Assembly: GCA_947629215.1 (NCBI GenBank)
Contig: CANRCU010000150.1
Location: 1-5,873 of the forward strand
DNA: 5,873 nt
Origin: an uncultured Clostridia bacterium
Lineage (GTDB): Bacteria > Bacillota > Clostridia > Lachnospirales > CAG-274
Reading direction: 5' to 3'
Positions 1 through 5,227 of the stretch are shown one piece after another (the stretch's first letter is position 1; each line of letters starts with the position of its first letter). Under the pieces are notes generated by a model. That model worked only from the letters and a program-made list of their open reading frames with translations. It did no database searches and was not told the DNA's origin. The position numbers were made by a program, and so were the translations under genes.

Positions 1-43
1 CGTAGATATACCTACGCCACTCGTAAAACTTTTGATAATTGCC

Positions 44-77
44 AAAACCACACTATTGGGCAAAGAACCGTGGTTTT
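44..77. terminator. Inverted repeat, candidate terminator after the membrane gene pair
   Basis: A perfect 8-bp inverted repeat (AAAACCAC at 44-51, GTGGTTTT at 70-77) with an 18-nt loop lies 21 bp beyond the stop codon of the minus-strand membrane pair. Read on minus, the 3' arm ends in TTTT but is followed by GGC, so the U-tract is short. Read on plus, the arm runs into five Ts and then an AT-rich stretch. It may work in both directions. The long loop and AT-rich arms make it a weak hairpin. The rest of 1-98 shows no gene; the only other structure is a 5-bp inverted repeat at 1-16 (CGTAG/CTACG) at the window edge. Confidence 0.35.
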
Positions 78-98
78 TGTTATATTTTTATGGACCAA

Positions 99-404
99 TC
101 ATTGACTGAGCCTTGCTTTTATCTTACCGTTGGGATCGCTGATAAGCACAGATACAAGCCATATCACAAGCCCCACTGCCACGACCGAAAAACCAAGGAA
201 AGCATCATTTATCATATCTTTCACAGCCGGGGTAAAATAATCCGCTCCGATTCTGAGATATTCGGCAACAGCATCTACAAGCCCCATCAAAGATGCGCCC
301 CAATACATAAGGGCAAGTTTGCCGAGTTTTTTCGTGTCATTCAAGTCAAAATACCACGAACTTGTTGATATAACGGCTGCAAATACAGTCACAAGCAAAG
401 TCAT
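99..404 (-). CDS. Small three-helix membrane protein of unknown function, second gene of a pair
   Basis: This 101-residue protein is very hydrophobic. Three likely membrane segments lie at about residues 2-19, 29-50 and 68-88, with a short polar tail. Visible features are MYWGASL (33-39) at the start of helix 2, acidic residues inside that helix (D44, E48), and DMIND (63-67) just before helix 3. The ATG start overlaps the stop of the upstream gene in an ATGA arrangement. A GAGGGG site (414-419) lies 9 nt before the ATG, inside the end of the upstream gene, so translation is probably coupled and the two products probably work together. Its layout parallels its partner: a WGxS motif with acidic helix residues, then an M-x-x-(D/E) motif leading into the last helix. 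I have the impression that similar pairs occur in other Clostridia, but I know of no assigned function and give none. Confidence 0.85.
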   Translation of the reverse strand: MTLLVTVFAAVISTSSWYFDLNDTKKLGKLALMYWGASLMGLVDAVAEYLRIGADYFTPAVKDMINDAFLGFSVVAVGLVIWLVSVLISDPNGKIKARLSQ

Positions 405-769
405 TTTGCCTTGCCCCTCTCCGTTTTCCGCACACTTTCAAGCGAATTTGTGAACATGACCGTAACCGCCCATACGCCCGTAACAAGCACAGCCATACCA
501 ACGCCCGAAGTTGCCATTTCATACAGCATTTCCGTTCTGTCGGCTGCATTGGTCGCATTTGTCAAAAACGGAAACCAAGGTGTTACCTCGCCATGCCATA
601 CATGCTCAAAAGCCAACAATATACTGCCACCCCAAAGCATATTATTAAGTCTGTCCAATTTTCTTACAAAAGAATTTTTTATCTCCCCGCCGTTTGCTTT
701 TTTATCGGCTATTTTCTTTGCAGCAGTCGTTACAACAGCTTCTGCCGCAGGAACAACAAAACATGCCAT
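401..769 (-). CDS. Small membrane protein of unknown function, first gene of a pair
   Basis: This 122-residue protein starts at an ATG preceded by a strong AAGGAGG site (778-784) with 8 nt spacing. The first 15 residues (MACFVVPAAEAVVTT) are hydrophobic and could be a membrane segment or insertion signal. A lysine-rich cytosolic-looking stretch (18-42) follows, then a hydrophobic segment at about 44-58 and a last helix at about 87-107, with a basic C-terminus. The most distinctive stretch is FEHVWHGEVTPWFPF (54-68), with E55, H56, H59 and E61 next to aromatic residues. Such a cluster could bind a metal or haem, but that is only a suggestion. The gene overlaps the following membrane gene by 4 bp and has its own promoter just upstream, making a two-gene unit distinct from the purine operon behind it. 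Function unknown. Confidence 0.85.
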   Translation of the reverse strand: MACFVVPAAEAVVTTAAKKIADKKANGGEIKNSFVRKLDRLNNMLWGGSILLAFEHVWHGEVTPWFPFLTNATNAADRTEMLYEMATSGVGMAVLVTGVWAVTVMFTNSLESVRKTERGKAK

Positions 770-801
770 AATACATTCCTCCTTAAAATTTCTTTGTTTT
801 T

Positions 802-830
802 ATTTTAACACTTAATGTATATGATTTCAA
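802..830 (-). promoter_or_regulatory. Promoter of the membrane protein pair
   Basis: On the minus strand, TTGAAA (-35, 825-830) is followed after 17 bp by TAAAAT (-10, 802-807). TGT directly before the -10 box gives an extended -10 element. Transcription would start near 795, leaving a leader of about 25 nt that carries the AAGGAGG ribosome binding site. The promoter sits in the 121-bp gap behind the AICAR transformylase gene, so the membrane pair can be transcribed independently. Confidence 0.75.
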
Positions 831-890
831 GATTTTTTTGATTGCCTCTTAATTGACCGTATAACAAAACCTTTATAGGTATGAATCATT

Positions 891-2069
891 TTAATGGTGG
901 AACAGTCTTATACCCGTAAACGCCATTGCCATTTTGTATTTATTGCAGCTTTCTATAACAAGGTCATCTCTTACCGAACCGCCGGGCTGAGCAATATATT
1001 TTACACCACTCTTTTTTGCACGGTCGATATTGTCACTGAACGGGAAAAAAGCATCAGAACCCAAAGCAACATCCGTCATTTTATCAAGCCATGCACGCTT
1101 TTCTTCACGGGTAAATACAGCCGGTTTTTCGGTAAACACTTTCTCCCATGCACCATCCGCAAGAAGATCTTCATATTCGTCGCCGATATAAACATCTATC
1201 GCATTATCCCTGTCAGGGCGCTTAATGTCATCTTTGAACGGCAATTCAAGCACTTTCGGACACTGACGCAAAAACCAGTTATCAGCCTTAGAGCCGGCAA
1301 GACGTGTACAATGCACTCTTGACTGCTGACCTGCGCCTATACCTATCGCCTGACCGTCTTTTGCGAAACACACGGAATTTGACTGCGTATATTTCAAAGT
1401 TATAAGAGCTATTTTAAGGTCTATCAAAGCGCTTTCGGGTATGTTTTTATTTTCCGTAACGATATTTGAAAGCAACTCATTGTCTATTTTCAGATCCTGT
1501 CTGCCTTGCTCGAAAGTTATACCGTATACTTGTTTTCTCTCGATTTTTTCGGGAACATAGGTTTCGTCTATCTGTATAACGTTATAATTGCCTTTTTTCT
1601 TTTGGGCAAGCAGCTCAAGCGCATCTTCCGTATAGCCGGGTGCAATCACACCGTCGGAAACTTCACGCCTTATCAGTTTTGCGGTCGATTTATCACAAAC
1701 ATCCGAAAGCGCAATAAAATCGCCGAAACTCGACATTCTGTCTGCGCCTCTTGCCCTTGCATATGCACAGGCAAGCGGAGAAAGCTCGTCTGTTTCGTCT
1801 ACCCAATAAATTTTTCTCAACGTTTCGTCAAGCGGCAGTCCAACAGCAGCACCCGCAGGCGAAACATGCTTAAAACTTGTTGCCGCAGGCAGCCCCGTTG
1901 CCTCTTTTAACTCTTTTACAAGCTGCCAGCCGTTGAATGCATCCAAAAAGTTAATATAACCGGGCTTGCCCATAATAACTTTTATAGGCAATTCGCTGCC
2001 GTCTGCCATAAAAATGCGCGACGGTTTCTGGTTAGGGTTACAGCCGTATTTTAATTGCAATTCGTTCAT
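891..2069 (-). CDS. purH: Stand-alone AICAR transformylase (phosphoribosylaminoimidazolecarboxamide formyltransferase)
   Basis: This enzyme transfers a formyl group from 10-formyltetrahydrofolate to AICAR to make FAICAR, the ninth step of purine synthesis. The 392-residue product matches only the transformylase half of bifunctional PurH/ATIC; the N-terminal IMP cyclohydrolase domain is absent. Visible family motifs are SFKHVSPAGAAVG (65-77), with the catalytic Lys67-His68 pair (Lys266/His267 in human ATIC), then ARARGADRMSSFGDF (104-118), EVSDGVIAPGY (136-146), KYTQSNSV (226-233), GIGAGQQSRVHCTRLAG (243-259), SDAFFPFSDNIDRAK (338-352) and the C-terminal RLFHH. From memory these look closer to animal ATIC than to E. 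coli PurH. The ATG at 2069 is preferred over an in-frame GTG at 2081 because GAGGT lies 5-6 nt before it and overlaps the purO stop, and because MNELQLKYGCNPNQKPS fits the family start. The symbol is used for the transformylase activity only. Confidence 0.96.
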   Translation of the reverse strand: MNELQLKYGCNPNQKPSRIFMADGSELPIKVIMGKPGYINFLDAFNGWQLVKELKEATGLPAATSFKHVSPAGAAVGLPLDETLRKIYWVDETDELSPLACAYARARGADRMSSFGDFIALSDVCDKSTAKLIRREVSDGVIAPGYTEDALELLAQKKKGNYNVIQIDETYVPEKIERKQVYGITFEQGRQDLKIDNELLSNIVTENKNIPESALIDLKIALITLKYTQSNSVCFAKDGQAIGIGAGQQSRVHCTRLAGSKADNWFLRQCPKVLELPFKDDIKRPDRDNAIDVYIGDEYEDLLADGAWEKVFTEKPAVFTREEKRAWLDKMTDVALGSDAFFPFSDNIDRAKKSGVKYIAQPGGSVRDDLVIESCNKYKMAMAFTGIRLFHH

Positions 2070-2074
2070 ATTAT

Positions 2075-2079
2075 ACCTC
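2075..2079 (-). promoter_or_regulatory. Ribosome binding site overlapping the purO stop codon
   Basis: On the minus strand the purO stop codon TGA (2078-2080) is part of TGAGGT, whose GAGGT is the Shine-Dalgarno sequence for the AICAR transformylase ATG at 2069. Terminating ribosomes therefore sit on the next initiation site, which suggests coupled translation and balanced amounts of the two consecutive enzymes. This site also decides the start codon of the downstream gene. Confidence 0.8.
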
Positions 2080-2794
2080 ACTTATTTTTGTTTACGATCC
2101 TTGATTCGTATTTTCCTGTTTCAATATCTATATATCTCACAAAAAGTGATACTTTGTTATCGCTGTTAAGGCTTTCCCATATTTCGTTTGTAAAGGTATC
2201 TATATCTTCGTCGGGTATATCCACTAACTTGGGTTCGCCTTCAAAACTCGGAAGAGGTTCTTCGTTCCTTGCATAAGTATGTATAAAACGACCCTCGCCC
2301 GCTATTGCATTGTCATATGCAAAGGTATAGCGGCTGCAAGCCTGCGGGTCGCCGTTTGCGCTTTTGAGTATTGACATTGCATAAGCATATTTTCCGTTTT
2401 CTATATGCATGATGCCCGAAATACGCGGTGTATAATTTGGCGGGTCGGGTTCAAACTCGCGTATGCGCAGCGATTGTTCAAAAGTAAGCTGCTTGTCCAT
2501 ACCGTCATATATAGTATCTGTCTGATCGCCGTTTGTAACAATAGTCTTATTGCCCAAAACACGAACAGGCGCATAAATTATAAGGCTTGGATCCGTCAGT
2601 TTGGACGGATCAAACGCCTGTGTGCGAATACCGTCACCGTCCTCCACAAACACACGATTGCGGCTGTTTTCACTTCTGCCCATAATAAAATATGCCGTTA
2701 TTGCTTTTTTACCGTCCTTACTTCTGCCGATCATAATACCTCTGCCGGGATAAGGATTTGACTGCAATTCAGCCTTGATAGATAACTTTTCCAT
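2078..2794 (-). CDS. purO: IMP cyclohydrolase, PurO type
   Basis: This 238-residue protein closes the ring of FAICAR to give IMP, the final step of the pathway. It belongs to the PurO-like family first characterised in archaea, unrelated to the cyclohydrolase domain of PurH. Motifs I recognise are NPYPGRGI (13-20), SRNRVFVE (44-51), VTNGDQTDTIYDGM (86-99, matching the N-G-x-x-T-D-x-I motif of archaeal PurO) and TPRISGI (122-128). It has about 30-40 residues more than archaeal PurO as I recall it. The start at 2794 has an ideal AAAGGAGG (2801-2808) 6 nt upstream. The reading frame stays open to an ATG at 2863, but that start has no ribosome binding site and would add a tail ahead of the conserved region. 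The next gene supplies the substrate of this one. Both are transcribed from the promoter at 2964-2991. Confidence 0.92.
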   Translation of the reverse strand: MEKLSIKAELQSNPYPGRGIMIGRSKDGKKAITAYFIMGRSENSRNRVFVEDGDGIRTQAFDPSKLTDPSLIIYAPVRVLGNKTIVTNGDQTDTIYDGMDKQLTFEQSLRIREFEPDPPNYTPRISGIMHIENGKYAYAMSILKSANGDPQACSRYTFAYDNAIAGEGRFIHTYARNEEPLPSFEGEPKLVDIPDEDIDTFTNEIWESLNSDNKVSLFVRYIDIETGKYESRIVNKNK

Positions 2795-2957
2795 AAACTG
2801 CCTCCTTTGATACAGGGATCTTCGATCCGTTTTAACAAAAATCATACCGGATATAATTTCCATATATGATAAGTAGTATAAATTTACAGCTTTGCTTACG
2901 AATATTATAGGAAAGCTGTTTTATTGCATTAGATATATATACCGAAATATTGTTTCC
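2795..2957 (-). promoter_or_regulatory. Long structured leader of the purO operon
   Basis: If transcription starts about 7 nt after the -10 box, the mRNA has an untranslated leader of about 163 nt, much longer than the ~25-nt leaders of the neighbouring promoters. Three potential hairpins are visible. One has perfect 8-bp arms (2886-2893 with 2912-2919, AAAGCTGT and complement) and an 18-nt loop. The second has 6-bp arms (2841-2846 with 2865-2870) with an inner GGA/TCC pairing, and the transcript then runs into Us (2837-2841). The third is a tight GGATC-GAA-GATCC hairpin (2816-2828) ending 7 nt before the ribosome binding site. I do not recognise a purine, ZTP, PRPP or THF riboswitch here. 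A cis-regulatory role is inferred from length and structure only. Confidence 0.4.
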
Positions 2958-2963
2958 ATATTT

Positions 2964-2991
2964 AGTATAACACATTCTTTTTCTTTTGCAA
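2964..2991 (-). promoter_or_regulatory. Promoter of the purO-AICAR transformylase operon
   Basis: On the minus strand TTGCAA (-35, 2986-2991) and TATACT (-10, 2964-2969) are separated by 16 bp, with TGT directly before the -10 box as an extended element. It lies 42 bp beyond the end of the small frameshifted gene and is the best promoter match upstream of purO. A TATAAT at 2904-2909 also exists but has no acceptable -35 box and lies inside the loop of the leader inverted repeat. Confidence 0.7.
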
Positions 2992-3033
2992 CCTTTACCG
3001 CCGTCCAAATTGCGTCTGCTATTTTTCAAACTG

Positions 3034-3271
3034 CTAATACATGTTTGCAGGAGGATACTGCTTTATACCGATATAAGGAAAAATTACAGACTCAAGCTCG
3101 GAATATAATTCGGTAACTTCGGGAACATAACATCCGGCTTTTTGTACATTATAATATTTCCCCTTAAATTTATAATACTTATAATAATTATATACCGAAT
3201 GATATATACACGGATATTAAAATAAGTATCAACATGACCAACAATATACATCTTTTATGTGATAGCTTCAT
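3034..3271 (-). pseudogene. Frameshifted small gene for a membrane-anchored peptide
   Basis: An ATG at 3271 has an excellent ribosome binding site (GGAGG at 3279-3283, 7 nt spacing). It opens a 27-codon frame ending at a TAA at 3188-3190. The peptide has a basic start (MKLSHKRC) followed by a strongly hydrophobic run (ILLVMLILILISVYISF), like a signal anchor. The reading shifted by +1 then stays open for 51 codons (3189 down to a TAG at 3034-3036). It has no start codon of its own until a Met next to its end, yet it reads like ordinary protein, for example YVPEVTELYSELESVIFPYI. One missing or extra base between about 3190 and 3215 would join the two into a product of about 78 residues. Alternatives are an intact 27-residue membrane peptide with chance coding-like sequence behind it, a sequencing error, or programmed frameshifting. 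Family not recognised. It has its own promoter and no link to purine synthesis that I can see. Confidence 0.5.
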
Positions 3272-3358
3272 ATTTTAACCTCCAAACAGGTCCTTTTCAT
3301 TATTAAGCGATTTATAAATATATCTTAAATCTAATGCATATGTAGGTTCAAATTGTCA

Positions 3359-3399
3359 ATGCTGTTCAATATCAGCATAACATTTAAAGCATAAAATGT
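3359..3399. promoter_or_regulatory. Two adjacent dyads covering the small-gene promoter (candidate operators)
   Basis: Two 20-bp inverted repeats with the same 6-8-6 geometry lie end to end. The first is ATGCTG-N8-CAGCAT (3359-3378) and overlaps the -10 box and start site. The second is ACATTT-N8-AAATGT (3380-3399) and overlaps the spacer and -35 box. Their centres are 21 bp apart, close to two helical turns. The half-sites differ in sequence, so one regulator binding both is not implied. In such AT-rich DNA the second dyad could be chance. The rest of the 3272-3528 intergenic stretch holds only the promoters and repeats listed. Confidence 0.35.
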
Positions 3400-3402
3400 C
3401 AA
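3374..3402 (-). promoter_or_regulatory. Promoter of the small frameshifted membrane gene
   Basis: On the minus strand a consensus TTGACA (-35, 3397-3402) is followed after exactly 17 bp by TATGCT (-10, 3374-3379), with TGT in front of the -10 box. This is the strongest -35 match in the window. Transcription would begin near 3367, about 96 nt before the ATG at 3271. A second consensus TTGACA at 3354-3359 lies downstream without a convincing -10 box. Confidence 0.75.
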
Positions 3403-3439
3403 GCTGTACAGGAAAAATTTTACTCCACGACAAATTGAT

Positions 3440-3464
3440 ATATTTTTAATAAAATATTTTTAAT
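3440..3464 (+). repeat. AT-only tandem repeat upstream of the EAL gene promoter
   Basis: The 11-bp word ATATTTTTAAT occurs at 3440-3450 and again at 3454-3464, a period of 14 bp, ending 3 bp before the -35 box of the plus-strand promoter. An A/T tract in this place resembles an UP element that contacts the RNA polymerase alpha subunit. That role is inferred from position and composition. Confidence 0.45.
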
Positions 3465-3467
3465 GTA

Positions 3468-3496
3468 TAGACAAATCATGAAAAAAATGTTAAAAT
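3468..3496 (+). promoter_or_regulatory. Promoter of the PAS-GGDEF-EAL gene
   Basis: TAGACA (-35, 3468-3473) and TAAAAT (-10, 3491-3496) are 17 bp apart, and TGT precedes the -10 box. Transcription would start near 3503, giving a leader of about 25 nt that holds the GGAGG ribosome binding site at 3516-3520. It is divergent from the small-gene promoter about 65 bp away, so the two could share regulation. Confidence 0.75.
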
Positions 3497-3528
3497 AATA
3501 AACAGAATGAAAAGCGGAGGTATACTCT

Positions 3529-5181
3529 ATGAAACAGGATACGACCAACTACAATCAAATCATAGATCTCTTGGAAACTTTGGGGGAATGCATTGACGAC
3601 TATGTATTTATAAGCGATCCTATCAAAGATGTTTTTTCGACTACGGAAGCAGCCGCAAAAAAATTTGGTATGCCCAACAAAAGTTTCGGCAATGCATCCA
3701 AAATTTTCGCAACATTTATGCATCCCGATGATTATCCGATGCTTTTGCAGCAAATATCGGAGTTTAAATCCAAAGAAGTTAACGGTAACTGTCTGGAATG
3801 TCGTTGGTTTGACCGAATGGGCAATACGGTATGGGTATGCTGCCGCTCTCATCTTATAAAAGGGGAACACGGCAACTCAGACCTTGTTGTCGGCACAATA
3901 ACCGAGCTTGGTCAGAAACGCCGTGCAGATAATGTAACAGGCTTTAGGGGCATGGGTCAGTTCAAAGACCGATTCAATTTAAAAAAATATAACACAGGCT
4001 ATATAATGCGTCTTTTTGTAAGAAATATTTTCGGTCTGCTTGTAAAACATGGCGAAGAAAATGTAAATACAATGCTTGGTATAATATCAAATGCTATACG
4101 TGACAATCTGAAACAAGACCAGGAATGTTTTTATCACGGCAGAGGTATTTTTATGATTTTTTCCGAATACGGTGATGAAAAAGATGCATTCTCTCTTTTC
4201 AAAAAAATAAACGATACCGCCGTTGCCGTAAATGACAAATCGGACTACCGATACGCCTTTAAGCTGCGCTGCGGTGCCGTGTTCAGCAGCGAATACTGTA
4301 ACAATGTTGTAGATACGATCAAAAAATGTGAATTTTCGGCATCATATGCAAGAAATCTTCAAAGCAAAAGTTTTTATATTTTCGAAAACGCACATTACGA
4401 AAAATATAATAAAAGCCGTGAGCTTATAAGCGCAATGCAATTTTCCGTCAAAAACGGTTTTCATGGTTTTGATGTATACTACCAGCCTATATTCAATGCT
4501 AAAAGTGGCAAATTATGCGCGTGTGAAGCATTGCTCAGATATACGAGCGACACTTTCGGCAATGTATCGCCCGATATTATTGTACCACTGCTTGAAGAAA
4601 GCGGTCTTATAATACCTATCGGCAGGTGGGTATTACAGCGTGCTGTTGAACAATGCAAAAAATGGAAAAAGCATTTCCCGAAATTCCGCGTAGGCGTTAA
4701 TCTTAGTTATGTTCAGCTTGAAAGACACGAGATAATGCAGGAAATTCTGGATATAATAAAGGAAAACGGTCTGGATAACTGGAGTATGCTGCTTGAATTT
4801 ACCGAAAGTGGGAATATTTTAAATGATATAACAAAAAAATACGCAAAAATAATAAGAGATAATAATATCTCTCTTGCGCTTGACGATTTTGGTTCGGGCT
4901 ATTCAAACCTACTTTATCTTAACGAGCTCAATGCCGACTGCATCAAAATAGACCGTAACTTTGTTGCCGCAAGCAGCGACAAGGCATATTGCTATGATCT
5001 TATAAGGCATATTATCGAAATAGCGCACAGCATCGACATAAAAGTTTGTGTCGAGGGTATCGAAACCAAAGAAGAGCTTGAAAACATAGCAAAACTTGAC
5101 CCCGATTTTTACCAAGGCTTTTATTTCGGCAAGCCTGTTCCGCCCGAAGAATTTGAAAATAAATACATACCAAATCAATAA
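3529..5181 (+). CDS. Cyclic-di-GMP phosphodiesterase with PAS, degenerate GGDEF and EAL domains
   Basis: The 550-residue protein is predicted to hydrolyse c-di-GMP to linear pGpG. There is no signal peptide or membrane segment, so it should be cytosolic. Residues about 15-130 look like a PAS sensor domain (HPDDYPMLLQQI at 65-76, then WFDRMGNTVWVCCRSHLI). Residues about 133-287 are a GGDEF-type fold: DNVTGF (134-139) stands where DxLTGL is expected, and GRGIF (204-208) where GGDEF is expected, so cyclase activity should be lost. Residues about 300-545 are an EAL domain with every usual catalytic residue: E333 in EALLRY, N391 in VNLS, E423 in LLEFTES, D452-D453 in DDFGSGYSN, K473 in IKID, E509 in VEGIET and Q529 in YQGFYFGKP. 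The start has GGAGG 8 nt upstream and the gene stands alone between its promoter and a hairpin terminator. The degenerate GGDEF may bind GTP to tune the EAL domain, as in some relatives; the PAS ligand is unknown. Confidence 0.95.
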   Translation: MKQDTTNYNQIIDLLETLGECIDDYVFISDPIKDVFSTTEAAAKKFGMPNKSFGNASKIFATFMHPDDYPMLLQQISEFKSKEVNGNCLECRWFDRMGNTVWVCCRSHLIKGEHGNSDLVVGTITELGQKRRADNVTGFRGMGQFKDRFNLKKYNTGYIMRLFVRNIFGLLVKHGEENVNTMLGIISNAIRDNLKQDQECFYHGRGIFMIFSEYGDEKDAFSLFKKINDTAVAVNDKSDYRYAFKLRCGAVFSSEYCNNVVDTIKKCEFSASYARNLQSKSFYIFENAHYEKYNKSRELISAMQFSVKNGFHGFDVYYQPIFNAKSGKLCACEALLRYTSDTFGNVSPDIIVPLLEESGLIIPIGRWVLQRAVEQCKKWKKHFPKFRVGVNLSYVQLERHEIMQEILDIIKENGLDNWSMLLEFTESGNILNDITKKYAKIIRDNNISLALDDFGSGYSNLLYLNELNADCIKIDRNFVAASSDKAYCYDLIRHIIEIAHSIDIKVCVEGIETKEELENIAKLDPDFYQGFYFGKPVPPEEFENKYIPNQ

Positions 5182-5188
5182 AATATAA

Positions 5189-5217
5189 AACGGGGCTGTT
5201 TCCGAAACAGCCCCGTT
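5189..5217. terminator. Strong terminator shared by the convergent EAL and kduI genes
   Basis: A perfect 13-bp inverted repeat (5189-5201 with 5205-5217, core CGGGGCTGTTT) with a CCG loop fills the 46-bp gap between the two stop codons. On plus, the second arm is followed by TCTTGACTTTATT, a modest T-tract. On minus, it runs into TTTTATATTTTATT, a better one, so kduI termination should be efficient and EAL-gene termination plausible. It probably works in both directions. Confidence 0.9.
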
Positions 5218-5227
5218 CTTGACTTTA

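Larger units (their letters stand above)
3354..3410. repeat. Imperfect direct repeat around the small-gene promoter
   Basis: TGTCAATGCTGTTCA at 3354-3368 and TGTCAAGCTGTACA at 3397-3410 are the same word apart from one inserted base and one substitution, spaced 43 bp start to start. On the minus strand each copy ends in a consensus TTGACA; only the copy at 3397-3402 has a matching -10 box. The second copy also contains the palindrome CTGTACAG (3404-3411). The pair may be two copies of an operator that includes the -35 box, or a duplicated promoter. Confidence 0.55.

Noticed and set aside
1..16. CGTAG-ATATAC-CTACG inverted repeat at the window edge
   Set aside because: Five base pairs only, and the context to the left is missing; it cannot be assigned to a repeat family or terminator.
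411..815. Plus-strand open frame of 134 codons opposite the membrane pair
   Set aside because: It is antisense to two genes with clear ribosome binding sites and membrane-protein composition, and has no start signal of its own.
865..880. Possible terminator behind the AICAR transformylase (ACCT-ATAA-AGGT then TTTG on minus)
   Set aside because: The stem is only 4 bp and the T-run three bases; too weak to call. Read-through into the membrane pair remains possible.
2078..2863. Longer purO start at 2863
   Set aside because: No ribosome binding site precedes it, while the ATG at 2794 has AAAGGAGG at ideal spacing; the added 23 residues would precede the conserved family start.
2937..2951. PurBox-like word around ACCGAA in the purO leader, and similar TATACCG words at 3065 and 3191
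   Set aside because: Each departs from the AWWWCCGAACWWT consensus, the words are not paired at the usual PurR spacing, and AT-rich DNA gives such matches by chance.
3084..3149. A 21-codon minus-strand ORF (MYKKPDVMFPKLPNYIPSLS...) with AAGGGG 10 nt upstream
   Set aside because: It overlaps the better coding-like +1 frame of the small gene, its spacing is long, and nothing else supports it.
3490..3870. Minus-strand open frame across the start of the EAL gene
   Set aside because: It is antisense to the PAS-domain coding region and runs over the mapped promoter and ribosome binding site; composition is that of a shadow frame.
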